From Streptomyces katrae (GTDB lineage Bacteria; Actinomycetota; Actinomycetes; Streptomycetales; Streptomycetaceae), in the NCBI RefSeq assembly GCF_000966975.1, contig NZ_JZWV01000584.1, positions 1 to 5,168 of the forward strand: DNA of 5,168 nucleotides, in the 5' to 3' direction. Shown here in pieces: positions 1-5,168 of the stretch (the stretch's first letter is position 1; each line of letters opens with the position of its first letter). The position numbers and the translations under genes were made by a program. The notes beneath the pieces were generated by a model. The model ran no database searches. It saw only the letters and a list, made by a program, of their open reading frames with translations, and had not been told where the DNA came from.

Positions 1-157
1 GTACCGGGTCGCCTGAGGCACGGCCCGGCGGGTTGCGGGTGCCGGGCGCGGGCCCGGCGGGCCGGCCGGTGTGCCCGGGGTTCGGCCCGGCGGGTGACGG
101 GGGCGGGCCCGGGTTGGAGGGGTCGCGGCAGGGTAGCCGCCCGTACAGCGGAAGGGG
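1..157. other. GC-rich lead-in, no convincing gene
   Basis: I see no supportable gene here. Bases 2-16 could be the last codons of an upstream plus-strand gene (reading YRVA then TGA at 14-16), but five codons are not enough to claim it. The stretch is dominated by G/C runs, including CGGCCCGGCGGGT at 21-33 and again at 83-95, a related core at 51-61, and the palindrome GGCCGGCC at about 60-67. An in-frame TAG at 134-136 blocks any longer N-terminal extension of the following gene. Confidence 0.5.
41..58 (+). terminator. Possible hairpin terminator of an upstream gene
   Basis: GCCGGGC (41-47) pairs perfectly with GCCCGGC (52-58) around a GCGG loop, about 25 nt after a possible upstream stop codon at 14-16. 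There is no T-tract, which is common for actinobacterial terminator hairpins but also means any GC-rich stretch can look like this. Competing stems exist (CCCGGC 24-29 with GCCGGG 41-46; CCGGG 75-79 with CCCGG 86-90). Confidence 0.28.
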
Positions 158-637
158 GTGAGCCCCACGGACCGGCCTCGTACCGAGCCCCGCCCCGGGC
201 TGCGCCACGTGCCGCGGCCGTTGCGGGACTACGCCCTGCTGGCCGACGGGGAGCGGGGCGCGCTGACCGGCCCGGAGGGCGACGTGGTGTGGCTGTGCGT
301 CCCCGGCTGGGACGGTCCGGCGGTGTTCTCCGAACTGATCGGGGGCGCGGGTGCGTTCACCGTGCGCCCGGAGTCCTCGTGGAAGGTGTCGGGCGGGGCG
401 TACGACGAGGGCTCGCTGATCTGGACCGCCCGCTGGACGATGCCGGACGCCGTGGTGGAGTGCCGGGAGGCCCTGGCGGCCCCGGCGCAGCCGCACCGGG
501 TGGTGCTGCTGCGGCGGCTCCGGGCCGTGACGGGTGCCGCGCGGATGGCCGTCCGGCTGGCGGTGCACGGGGAGTACGGCAGCGCACCCGCGCCGGTGCT
601 GCGGCAGGCGGGCGAGGGACTGTGGGAGGGGTCGCGC

Positions 638-669
638 GGACCCCTGCGGGTACGGACCCCTGCGGGTAC
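638..669 (+). repeat. Perfect 16-bp tandem duplication breaking the GH15 frame
   Basis: GGACCCCTGCGGGTAC occurs twice back to back (638-653 and 654-669). The flanks extend the match so that period-16 identity covers 637-671, and the presumed single-copy ancestor has CGG at both edges of the unit. Each copy encodes GPLRVR in its own frame: copy 1 in the frame of the N-terminal half, copy 2 in the frame of the catalytic half. Sixteen is not a multiple of three, so the duplication alone accounts for the frameshift. Confidence 0.95.
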
Positions 670-769
670 GGCTGAGCGGCCTGGCCGAGGCACGGGCGGC
701 GCCGGACGGGGAGCTGAGCGCGCTGGTCCGCGTAGCGCGGGGCGGTGTGTGCGACCTGGTGCTGGAGGT

Positions 770-792
770 GGGCGACGGGCCGCTGGGCGAGC
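770..792 (+). repeat. 23-nt direct repeat, partner at 1697-1719
   Basis: An identical 23-nt stretch occurs at 770-792 and 1697-1719, both encoding GDGPLGE in the catalytic-half frame of the GH15 gene. The two copies are 927 bp apart, an exact multiple of three, so recombination between them would remove 309 codons in frame, including the active-site region. It may simply reflect the same peptide written with the same high-GC codons. Confidence 0.6.
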
Positions 793-1961
793 CGGTGGAG
801 GCGGAATCCGCGTGGCGGCGTACCGAGGGGTTCTGGGCGGGGGCCGTGCCGCCGTGCGAGGGGTTGACGGCGAGCCGGGACGTGCGCCAGGCGTACGCCG
901 TCCTCACCGGCCTGACCAGCCCGCGGACCGGTGCGATGGTGGCGGCGGCGACCACCTCCCTCCCCGAACGCGCGGACGCGGACCGGGACTACGACTACCG
1001 CTACGCCTGGCTGCGCGACCAGTGCTACGCGGGCCAGGCGGTGGCCGTGCACGGTCCGCACCCGCTGACGGACGCCGCGGTGCGGGTGGCCACCGAGCGG
1101 GTGCTCGCGGACGGGCCGGGGCTGCGGCCCGCGTACCGGACCGACGGCTCGCCGGTGCCGGCCGAGCAGCGGCTGCCGCTGTGCGGCTACCCGGGCGCCG
1201 CGGACCGGGTCGGCAACCGCGCCGGCTCCCAGTTCCAGCTCGACACGTTCGGCGAGGTGCTGGAACTCCTCGCGGTGGCGGCCCGCGACGACCGGCTGCC
1301 CGAGGACGGGGTCCGGGCGGCGGCGGTGGCGGGCAAGGCCCTGGAGGAGTACTGGGACCGGCCGGACGCGGGCATGTGGGAGCTGGAGCCGGCCTGGTGG
1401 ACCCATTCACGGCTGGCCGCGGTCACCGGGCTGCGCGCCGCCGCGCGGGAGATCGGCGGGCCGGACGCGGACCGCTGGAGCGCCCTGGCGGAGACGATCC
1501 TGCGGGCGGCGCGGCGCCGCTGCCTGCACTCCTCGGGCCGCTGGCAGCGTTCGGCCACGGACACCGGGCCCGACGCGGCTCTGCTGCGGCCCCTGGCCTC
1601 CCCGTACTGGCCGGGGCCGCGGACCGTCGCGGCGGCCACCCGGGAGGCGGTGGCGCGGGAGCTGGCGGAGGACGGGTTCCTGTACCGGTTCCGGCAGGGC
1701 GACGGGCCGCTGGGCGAGCTGGAGGGCGCCTTCCTGATGGGCGGGTTCCAGATGGCCTCGGCCTGCCTGGCCGACGGCCGGCCGGCGGAGGCCGGCCGCT
1801 GGTTCGAGCGGACCCGTACGGCCGTGGGCCAGGCCGGGCTGTTCGCCGAGGAGTACGACGTCCGCAACCGGCAGCTGCGGGGCAACCTGCCCCAGGCGTT
1901 CGTGCACGCCCTGCTGCTGGAGAGCGCGGTACGGCTGGACCGCGCGACGGGCTGAACCGTC

Positions 1962-1983
1962 CCCCGTTCTGCCGGAACGCGGG
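1962..1983 (+). terminator. Hairpin just after the GH15 stop
   Basis: CCCGTTC (1963-1969, with one further C at 1962) can pair with GAACG-C-GGG (1975-1983): CGTTC/GAACG with a 5-nt loop, then a bulged C at 1980 and a CCC/GGG extension. It begins about 7 nt after TGA 1953-1955, a typical terminator position, but there is no T-tract and one bulge. Confidence 0.35.
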
Positions 1984-1992
1984 TCCCCCAGT

Positions 1993-2054
1993 CCGCCGGG
2001 CCGCCAGGCCGCCGGGCCGCCAGGCCGCCAGGCCTGCTCCCCCGGTCCCCCGGT
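1993..2054. repeat. Octamer tandem repeats in the spacer
   Basis: Five consecutive copies of CCGCC(G/A)GG fill 1993-2032 in the order G, A, G, A, A at the variable base. Two copies of CCCCCGGT follow at 2039-2054. This lies in the 192-bp spacer between the GH15 gene and the regulator, so copy-number change would not affect a protein. It looks like a simple slippage-prone array; I see no evidence of protein binding. Confidence 0.85.
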
Positions 2055-2112
2055 CCGCCCGCACCCGGTCGGGACGGGACCGGGCATGGCCGGATGTGAC
2101 AGAAGCTGGTCA

Positions 2113-2148
2113 TTGCGGCCATCGGGTGGGGGCGAAATGATCGGCGCA
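2113..2148 (+). promoter_or_regulatory. Candidate leaderless promoter of the regulator gene
   Basis: TTGCGG (2113-2118) and AATGAT (2136-2141) resemble -35 and -10 boxes separated by 17 bp. The expected transcription start, 7 nt past the -10 box, falls on the A of ATG 2148. No Shine-Dalgarno lies at normal distance; the nearest G-run (2124-2132) ends 15 nt upstream of the ATG. A leaderless mRNA, common in actinobacteria, would explain this. The -35 match is only partial. Confidence 0.45.
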
Positions 2149-3181
2149 TGCTTCCACCGCAACTCCCCCCGCCGGCCCGCCGGCAGGCCCCGCCGCACAG
2201 GGTCGTCATCGTCGCCTTCCCCGGGGCCGAACTGCTCGACGTCACGGGCCCGGCCGAGGTGTTCTCGGTCGCCACGCGCGTCGCCGGCCCCGGCCGGCCC
2301 GGCTCCCCGGCCGGCCCGGCTACACCGTGCGGGTCGCGACGGCCGGCGGCGACCCGGTGGTGACCTCCAGCGGTCTTCGCCTGATGGCCGACCTGGCACT
2401 GGAGGAGGTGGACGGGGCCGTGGACACCCTGCTCGTGTCGGGCGCGGTGGAGGTCGGCGAGGGCGGGGTGGAGCCGGTGCTCGACGGTGCGGTCGTCGAC
2501 TGGCTGCGGGAGGCGGCCCCCCGGGCCGGTCGTCTGGGCTCGGTCTGCGCGGGCGCGCACCTGCTGGCCGCGGCGGGGCTGCTGGACGGGCTGCCCGCCA
2601 CGACGCACTGGCTCACGGCCGGCCGGCTGGCCGCCGACCACCCGCGCGTCGCCGTCGACCCGGACCCCCTCTTCATCCGGGCCGGGCGGCTGTGGACCTG
2701 CGCCGGGATCACCTCGGGGATGGACATGGCGCTCGCGATGGTCACGGAGGACCACGGCCCCGAACTCGCCCTGGCCACCGCCCGGATGATGGTCATGTAC
2801 GTCAAACGGGCGGGTGGCCAGAGCCAGTTCAGCGTGCCCCTCGCGGTACCGGAGACCGCCGGCGGCGACCGGATCGACGAGTTGCGGGTCTGGATCGGCG
2901 AGCACCTGGCCGAGGACCTGTCCGCGGAGGCACTGGCCGCCCGGCTGCACCTCAGCGTGCGCCACTTCTCACGGCTCTTCCGCCGCCGCACGGGCACCAC
3001 ACCTGCCGCGTACGTCGAGTCCGCGCGGCTGGAGGCCGCCCGCGGGCTGCTCCAGGACAGCGGGCACGGCCTGCCGGAGGTGGCCGCCCTCAGCGGCCTC
3101 GGCTCGGTGGAGAGCCTCCACCGCTCCTTCCGGCGGCGCCTGGGCACCACCCCGGCCGAGTACCGCCGCCGCTTCCGCTGA
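2148..3181 (+). pseudogene. GlxA-type AraC regulator (DJ-1/PfpI + AraC HTH), frameshifted
   Basis: A transcription factor with an N-terminal DJ-1/PfpI-like ligand or dimerisation domain and a C-terminal AraC DNA-binding domain. The first part reads from ATG 2148 (VVIVAFPGAELLDVTGPAEV, residues 19-38) and would stop at 2363 after 71 aa. The rest lies in another frame and ends at TGA 3179. A perfect 17-bp tandem duplication at 2288-2321 causes the break; removing one copy gives VAGPGRPGYTVRVATAGG across the junction and a 338-aa protein of normal length. In repaired numbering, Cys128 sits in the nucleophile-elbow-like SVCAGAHLLAAAG, TCAGITSGMDMALAMV and KRAGGQSQFS are family signatures, and residues 236-338 form two helix-turn-helices ending TTPAEYRRRF. 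The downstream piece could start at GTG 2327 without a visible ribosome site and would lack the first strand and helix of the sensor domain. The neighbouring MBL gene is a plausible target; the ligand is unknown. Confidence 0.87.
2288..2321 (+). repeat. Perfect 17-bp tandem duplication breaking the regulator frame
   Basis: CCCCGGCCGGCCCGGCT occurs twice back to back (2288-2304 and 2305-2321), with no identity beyond the units on either side. Each copy contains the self-complementary CCGGCCGG, so the tract can form structures that stall or slip a polymerase. Removing one copy joins T2304 to A2322, making the TAC codon for Tyr53 of a standard GlxA-family protein. Confidence 0.95.
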
Positions 3182-3186
3182 CCCCC

Positions 3187-3210
3187 GGCGCCCGCCGCGC
3201 GGCGGGCGCC
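3187..3210. terminator. 24-nt perfect palindrome between regulator and MBL gene
   Basis: GGCGCCCGCC (3187-3196) pairs perfectly with GGCGGGCGCC (3201-3210) around GCGC, and the whole 24 nt is self-complementary. It starts 5 nt after the regulator's stop codon and ends 28 nt before the MBL start. It is probably a terminator or attenuator without a T-tract, limiting read-through into the MBL gene. A dyad operator is the alternative. Confidence 0.55.
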
Positions 3211-3238
3211 GCCCTCACCCGACCTTGGGAGAAGACGC

Positions 3239-4027
3239 ATGTCCCGTACCACCCGAATCATCCCGATCCCCGTCCTGGGGCGGAACGGCATCAACGCCTA
3301 CCTGCTGCTGGGCCGCCGGCCCGTGGTCGTCGACGCCGGCACCCCCGGCAGCGGCCGGAAGATCCACGACGCGATCGCCGCGCACGGGGTGGACCCGGCC
3401 GACGTGTCGCTGATCGTCCTCACCCACGGGCACATCGACCACTTCGGCTCCGCCGCCGAACTGAGCCGGCTGACCGGCGCCCCCGTGGCGGGCCACGTGG
3501 CGGACCTGGGCCCGTACCGCAGCGGCCGGGTCCGCGAACCGTACCTGCCCACCGGCCCGATGGGCCGCCTGATGGCCCGCAACGGGAAACTGCACGCGCG
3601 GGCCGAACCGGTCGAACCCGAGGTGCTGTTGCGGGGCGAGACGGACCTGTCCGAGACGGACCTGTCCGACTACGGGATCGAGGCGCGCGTCATGCCGACT
3701 CCCGGCCACACCGCCGGATCGGTGTCCGTCCTCACCGGGCAGGGCGACCTCGTCGCGGGCGACCTGATCGCCAACTCCTTCATGGGGCTGATCCCGGGCA
3801 GACCGGCCAGCCCTCCCTTCCACGACGACCCCGTGGGCAACCTCGCCAGCCTCAAGCGGATGCTCGATCTGGACCCGACCCGGCTGCACGTCGGCCACGG
3901 CAGCCCCCTGGAACCCGCCCGGGTCCGCCGCTGGGCCGCCCGCGAGGAGCGGCGCCTCGCCCGCCGCCGGGCCGCCGGCCGGCTGCGGACCCGGGGCCCG
4001 GAGCCGGACCCGCAAGGCCTCCTATGA
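3239..4027 (+). CDS. MBL-fold metallo-hydrolase
   Basis: A 262-aa metallo-beta-lactamase-fold hydrolase, close to the usual length of stand-alone members. The full metal-binding set is present: His63-x-His65-x-Asp67-His68 in LTHGHIDHFGS, His157 in PTPGHTAGS, Asp175 in VAGDLIANS and His220 in HVGHGSPL. It should therefore bind two metal ions, usually zinc, and hydrolyse an ester, thioester, lactone or amide; the substrate cannot be read from sequence. No signal peptide or membrane segment is seen, so it is probably cytoplasmic. The C-terminal tail (about 225-262) is rich in arginine. ATG 3239 is well supported by GGGAGAAG at 3227-3234. Residues 134-143 are a perfect ETDLS-ETDLS doublet from a 15-bp in-frame DNA duplication, just before the strand leading to His157. 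It follows the GlxA-type regulator on the same strand with 57 bp between, including a strong palindrome, so co-transcription is possible but probably attenuated. Confidence 0.9.
   Translation: MSRTTRIIPIPVLGRNGINAYLLLGRRPVVVDAGTPGSGRKIHDAIAAHGVDPADVSLIVLTHGHIDHFGSAAELSRLTGAPVAGHVADLGPYRSGRVREPYLPTGPMGRLMARNGKLHARAEPVEPEVLLRGETDLSETDLSDYGIEARVMPTPGHTAGSVSVLTGQGDLVAGDLIANSFMGLIPGRPASPPFHDDPVGNLASLKRMLDLDPTRLHVGHGSPLEPARVRRWAAREERRLARRRAAGRLRTRGPEPDPQGLL
3638..3667 (+). repeat. Perfect 15-bp in-frame tandem duplication in the MBL gene
   Basis: GAGACGGACCTGTCC occurs twice back to back (3638-3652 and 3653-3667), and period-15 identity extends over 3637-3669. The presumed single-copy ancestor has CGA at both edges of the unit. 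It adds the pentapeptide ETDLS without disturbing the frame, and all metal-ligand motifs remain intact. Confidence 0.95.
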
Positions 4028-4037
4028 CATCTGTCAT
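4024..4037. promoter_or_regulatory. 14-bp dyad, candidate operator/promoter of the membrane gene
   Basis: ATGACA-TC-TGTCAT is a perfect inverted repeat with a 2-bp centre, too tight for an RNA hairpin but suitable for a dimeric DNA-binding protein. It overlaps the MBL stop codon (4025-4027). ATGACA (4024-4029) matches five of six bases of a -35 box, and a weak -10-like GGTGAT (4046-4051) follows after 16 bp. That places it in the promoter of the gene starting at 4125. The shape recalls NarL/LuxR-type response-regulator sites, which is inference only. Confidence 0.4.
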
Positions 4038-4124
4038 CCCGCACAGGTGATCGCCGGCCCTGCCGACCGCCCCCTCCCCCCGACGAGAATGACGGTCACC
4101 GCAACACGACCACGGGGGAACGAA

Positions 4125-4571
4125 GTGAACGTCCTGAAGAAGCAGACGGCGACGACAGAGGCCACGACGACCGGACCGGGCGAGGAGAGCCGCCCCGGGG
4201 ACCTGGCTCCGGCCGACTACCGGCTCCCGGTCTGGTTCTTCGGCTTCGAGGGCGTCCTCGCGGCCGCCTTCGACATCATCAAGGCCTTCCCCTCGGCCTG
4301 GCCGGTCCTGCTGGGGCTGCTGGTCGTCAACATCGCCGTCTCGCTGACGCTGATGCGCCGGCGGCTGAAGCTGGCCAAGGCCCTGTGGCGGGCCCTCGTC
4401 GCCCTGCGGGTCGGCAGCCACTTCGCGCTCAACGCGCTGGGTTTCGCCGTCACTTCGACCCTCGGTCACGCCGTCTTCGCCGTGGTCATGGCCGCGGTCA
4501 CGATCGGCCTGCTGGCCTACTCGCAGGAGACGGCCGTCCGCGCCCTCACCCGCACTCCGGCCGAACGGTGA
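4125..4571 (+). CDS. Small multi-spanning membrane protein, function unknown
   Basis: A 148-aa protein I do not recognise. The first 30 residues are polar and Thr/Glu-rich. Hydrophobic stretches follow at about 34-52 (LPVWFFGFEGVLAAAF), 57-77 (SAWPVLLGLLVVNIAVSLTL), 98-112 and 113-132 (GHAVFAVVMAAVTIGLL), so three or four membrane spans are likely. An arginine/lysine-rich amphipathic link (78-96, starting RRRLKLAKAL) lies between the second and third. GTG 4125 is preferred because GGGGGAA at 4114-4120 lies 4 nt upstream; ATG 4089 in the same frame has only a weak site and would add 12 residues. It has its own candidate promoter at 4024-4051. Its end overlaps the convergent gene by 26 bp. No enzymatic motif is visible, and nothing links it clearly to the MBL gene. 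Confidence 0.75.
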   Translation: MNVLKKQTATTEATTTGPGEESRPGDLAPADYRLPVWFFGFEGVLAAAFDIIKAFPSAWPVLLGLLVVNIAVSLTLMRRRLKLAKALWRALVALRVGSHFALNALGFAVTSTLGHAVFAVVMAAVTIGLLAYSQETAVRALTRTPAER

Positions 4572-5168
4572 CCCGTGGGGCGCCGGCGGCGTGCAGGACG
4601 CGGAATCGGCCCGGGTCCGCGGGGTCCCGGTCGGCCACCTGGACCGGCGCCCACGCCCACTGCCGGACTCCGATGCCCGGCACACGGGAGAAACGGATCT
4701 CGCCCCGGGTGCCCTGAACGGCGACGTCCGCCCAGGGATCGTCCCCGCGCGGGGAGCGCAGCACCTCGGCGAGGACGGTGACCGTGTCGTAGCCCTCGAA
4801 GGCGACGAAGGAGGGTGCTTCGCCCAGCCGTGCGCGCAGGGCCGTCCCCACCCGGGTGCCCAGGGGCCCGAGGTGTTCGGGCAGGTAGCGCAGGAACGGT
4901 ACGGCCGTTCCTTCCGCGCCCAGCAGCGTCGCCCATTCGGTGAACTCCGGCTGTCCGGCGGGCGCGCCGATCAGGATCCCGCCGAGGCGGGGGTCGCGGC
5001 GGACGGCCCTGACGACCGGTACCGCGGGATCCGGGTGGCCCAGGAGGAGGAGCAGGGCCGTCGCGCCATGGGTGAGGAGTTCCCCGCAGAGGGCCTCGGG
5101 GGTGAGCGTGCGCATGTCGAGCTCGACGAGGGTCGCGCCGCGCGGGACGAGGTGTTCGCGCAGGACGC
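4546..5168 (-). CDS. Periplasmic-binding-protein-like (type 1, LivK-like) protein, C-terminal part
   Basis: The frame ends at TGA (complement of 4546-4548) and stays open to the window edge, showing the last 206 residues; the start lies beyond 5168. Met at 5113-5115 is internal, since the upstream codons read VLREHLVPRGATLVELDM, a sensible continuation. The order of features fits a type 1 periplasmic-binding fold of the branched-chain amino-acid ABC receptor group: an ATALLLLLGHPDPAVPVVRA strand and helix, RLGGILIGAP, then APSFVAFEGYDTVTVLAEVL, a GTRGEIRFSRVPG hairpin and VRQWAWAPVQVADRDP. Such proteins bind small ligands for import or sensing. Whether this one is a secreted lipoprotein or a domain of a larger protein cannot be told without the N-terminus. 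It is convergent with the membrane protein gene and shares 26 bp with it. No frameshift or duplication is seen in the visible part. Confidence 0.72.
   Translation of the reverse strand, partial: VLREHLVPRGATLVELDMRTLTPEALCGELLTHGATALLLLLGHPDPAVPVVRAVRRDPRLGGILIGAPAGQPEFTEWATLLGAEGTAVPFLRYLPEHLGPLGTRVGTALRARLGEAPSFVAFEGYDTVTVLAEVLRSPRGDDPWADVAVQGTRGEIRFSRVPGIGVRQWAWAPVQVADRDPADPGRFRVLHAAGAPRVTVRPECG

Larger units (their letters stand above)
158..1955 (+). pseudogene. GH15 glycoside hydrolase (glucoamylase/trehalase type), frameshifted
   Basis: Two overlapping reading frames together encode one GH15 protein, a family that releases glucose from alpha-glucans or trehalose by inversion. The N-terminal 165 residues read from GTG 158 (RDYALLADGERGAL and VVWLCVPGWDG are the family's opening motifs). 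The rest lies one frame over and runs to TGA 1953. The break is a perfect 16-bp tandem duplication at 638-669; with one copy removed the junction reads GPLRVRLSGLAEA and the product is 593 aa, normal for actinobacterial members. In that repaired numbering the (alpha/alpha)6 barrel starts near 260 with DYDYRYAWLRD (272-282). The likely general acid is Glu403 (GMWE) and the likely base lies in LFAEEYD (Glu559/560), followed by GNLPQAFVH. No signal peptide is seen, so it is probably cytoplasmic. GGAAGGGG sits directly against GTG 158, an awkward spacing, so GTG 209 is an alternative start. As written the gene would give a chimera of 660 aa ending at 2140 and lacking the catalytic domain. The exact substrate cannot be told. 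Confidence 0.85.

Noticed and set aside
2..16. C-terminus of an upstream gene (YRVA stop)
   Set aside because: Five codons are too few to support a call, although the following hairpin at 41-58 would fit.
638..669. Programmed ribosomal frameshift as the explanation for the GH15 break
   Set aside because: There is no slippery heptamer, and exact DNA duplication explains the shift fully.
2087..2096. AdpA-like site TGGCCGGATG upstream of the regulator
   Set aside because: It matches 9 of 10 positions of the degenerate TGGCSNGWWY consensus, but such matches are frequent in GC-rich DNA and no second site is nearby.
158..2140. The 660-aa open frame as a genuine protein
   Set aside because: Only its first 165 residues look like GH15; beyond the 16-bp duplication it becomes Gly/Arg/Pro/Ala-rich out-of-frame sequence, open only because GC-rich DNA has few stop codons.
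1187..2965. Long minus-strand open frames opposite the GH15 and regulator genes
   Set aside because: They have low-complexity composition and no recognisable motif, and they mirror real genes on the other strand.
2148..4027. Toxin-antitoxin, defence or biosynthetic cluster
   Set aside because: No nuclease, reverse transcriptase, ATPase, synthase or toxin motif is present; the families seen are a regulator and a hydrolase of common kinds.
2086..4050. Long plus-strand open frame across the regulator and MBL gene
   Set aside because: Its translation is Arg/Pro/Gly-rich with no domain, and it lies out of frame with two well-recognised families.

Overview
The window is very GC-rich DNA (roughly three quarters G+C by eye) with strong third-position G/C bias, GTG starts and actinobacterial protein families, so it most likely comes from a Streptomyces or close relative. 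It looks chromosomal. I see no insertion sequence, phage gene, CRISPR array, tRNA or rRNA.

Layout, left to right: (1) 1-157, GC-rich lead-in with hairpins and no convincing gene. (2) 158-1955 (+), a GH15 glucoamylase/trehalase-type glycoside hydrolase broken by a frameshift. (3) 1956-2147, an intergenic spacer with a terminator-like hairpin, octamer tandem repeats and a candidate leaderless promoter. (4) 2148-3181 (+), a GlxA-type AraC regulator (DJ-1/PfpI domain plus AraC helix-turn-helix), also frameshifted. (5) A perfect 24-nt palindrome at 3187-3210, then an intact MBL-fold metallo-hydrolase at 3239-4027 (+). (6) A short dyad operator-like site at 4024-4037 and a 148-aa membrane protein at 4125-4571 (+). 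(7) 4546 to the window end (-), the C-terminal part of a periplasmic-binding-protein-like protein, convergent with the membrane protein and overlapping it by 26 bp.

The most notable observation is that three consecutive genes each carry one perfect short tandem duplication: 16 bp in the GH15 gene (638-669), 17 bp in the regulator (2288-2321) and 15 bp in the MBL gene (3638-3667). The first two break the reading frame. Conceptually removing one copy restores a continuous, family-typical protein of 593 aa and 338 aa respectively. The third is a multiple of three and only adds a second ETDLS pentapeptide. These could be real slippage-type duplications (recent inactivation or reversible on/off switching) or an artefact of sequencing or assembly. 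The sequence alone cannot decide.

Functionally the genes look like an ordinary accessory or metabolic neighbourhood: an alpha-glucoside/trehalose hydrolase, a sensor-type regulator that may control the downstream MBL hydrolase, and a separately promoted membrane protein. I find no clear multi-gene new system; the clustered duplications are the feature that stands out.
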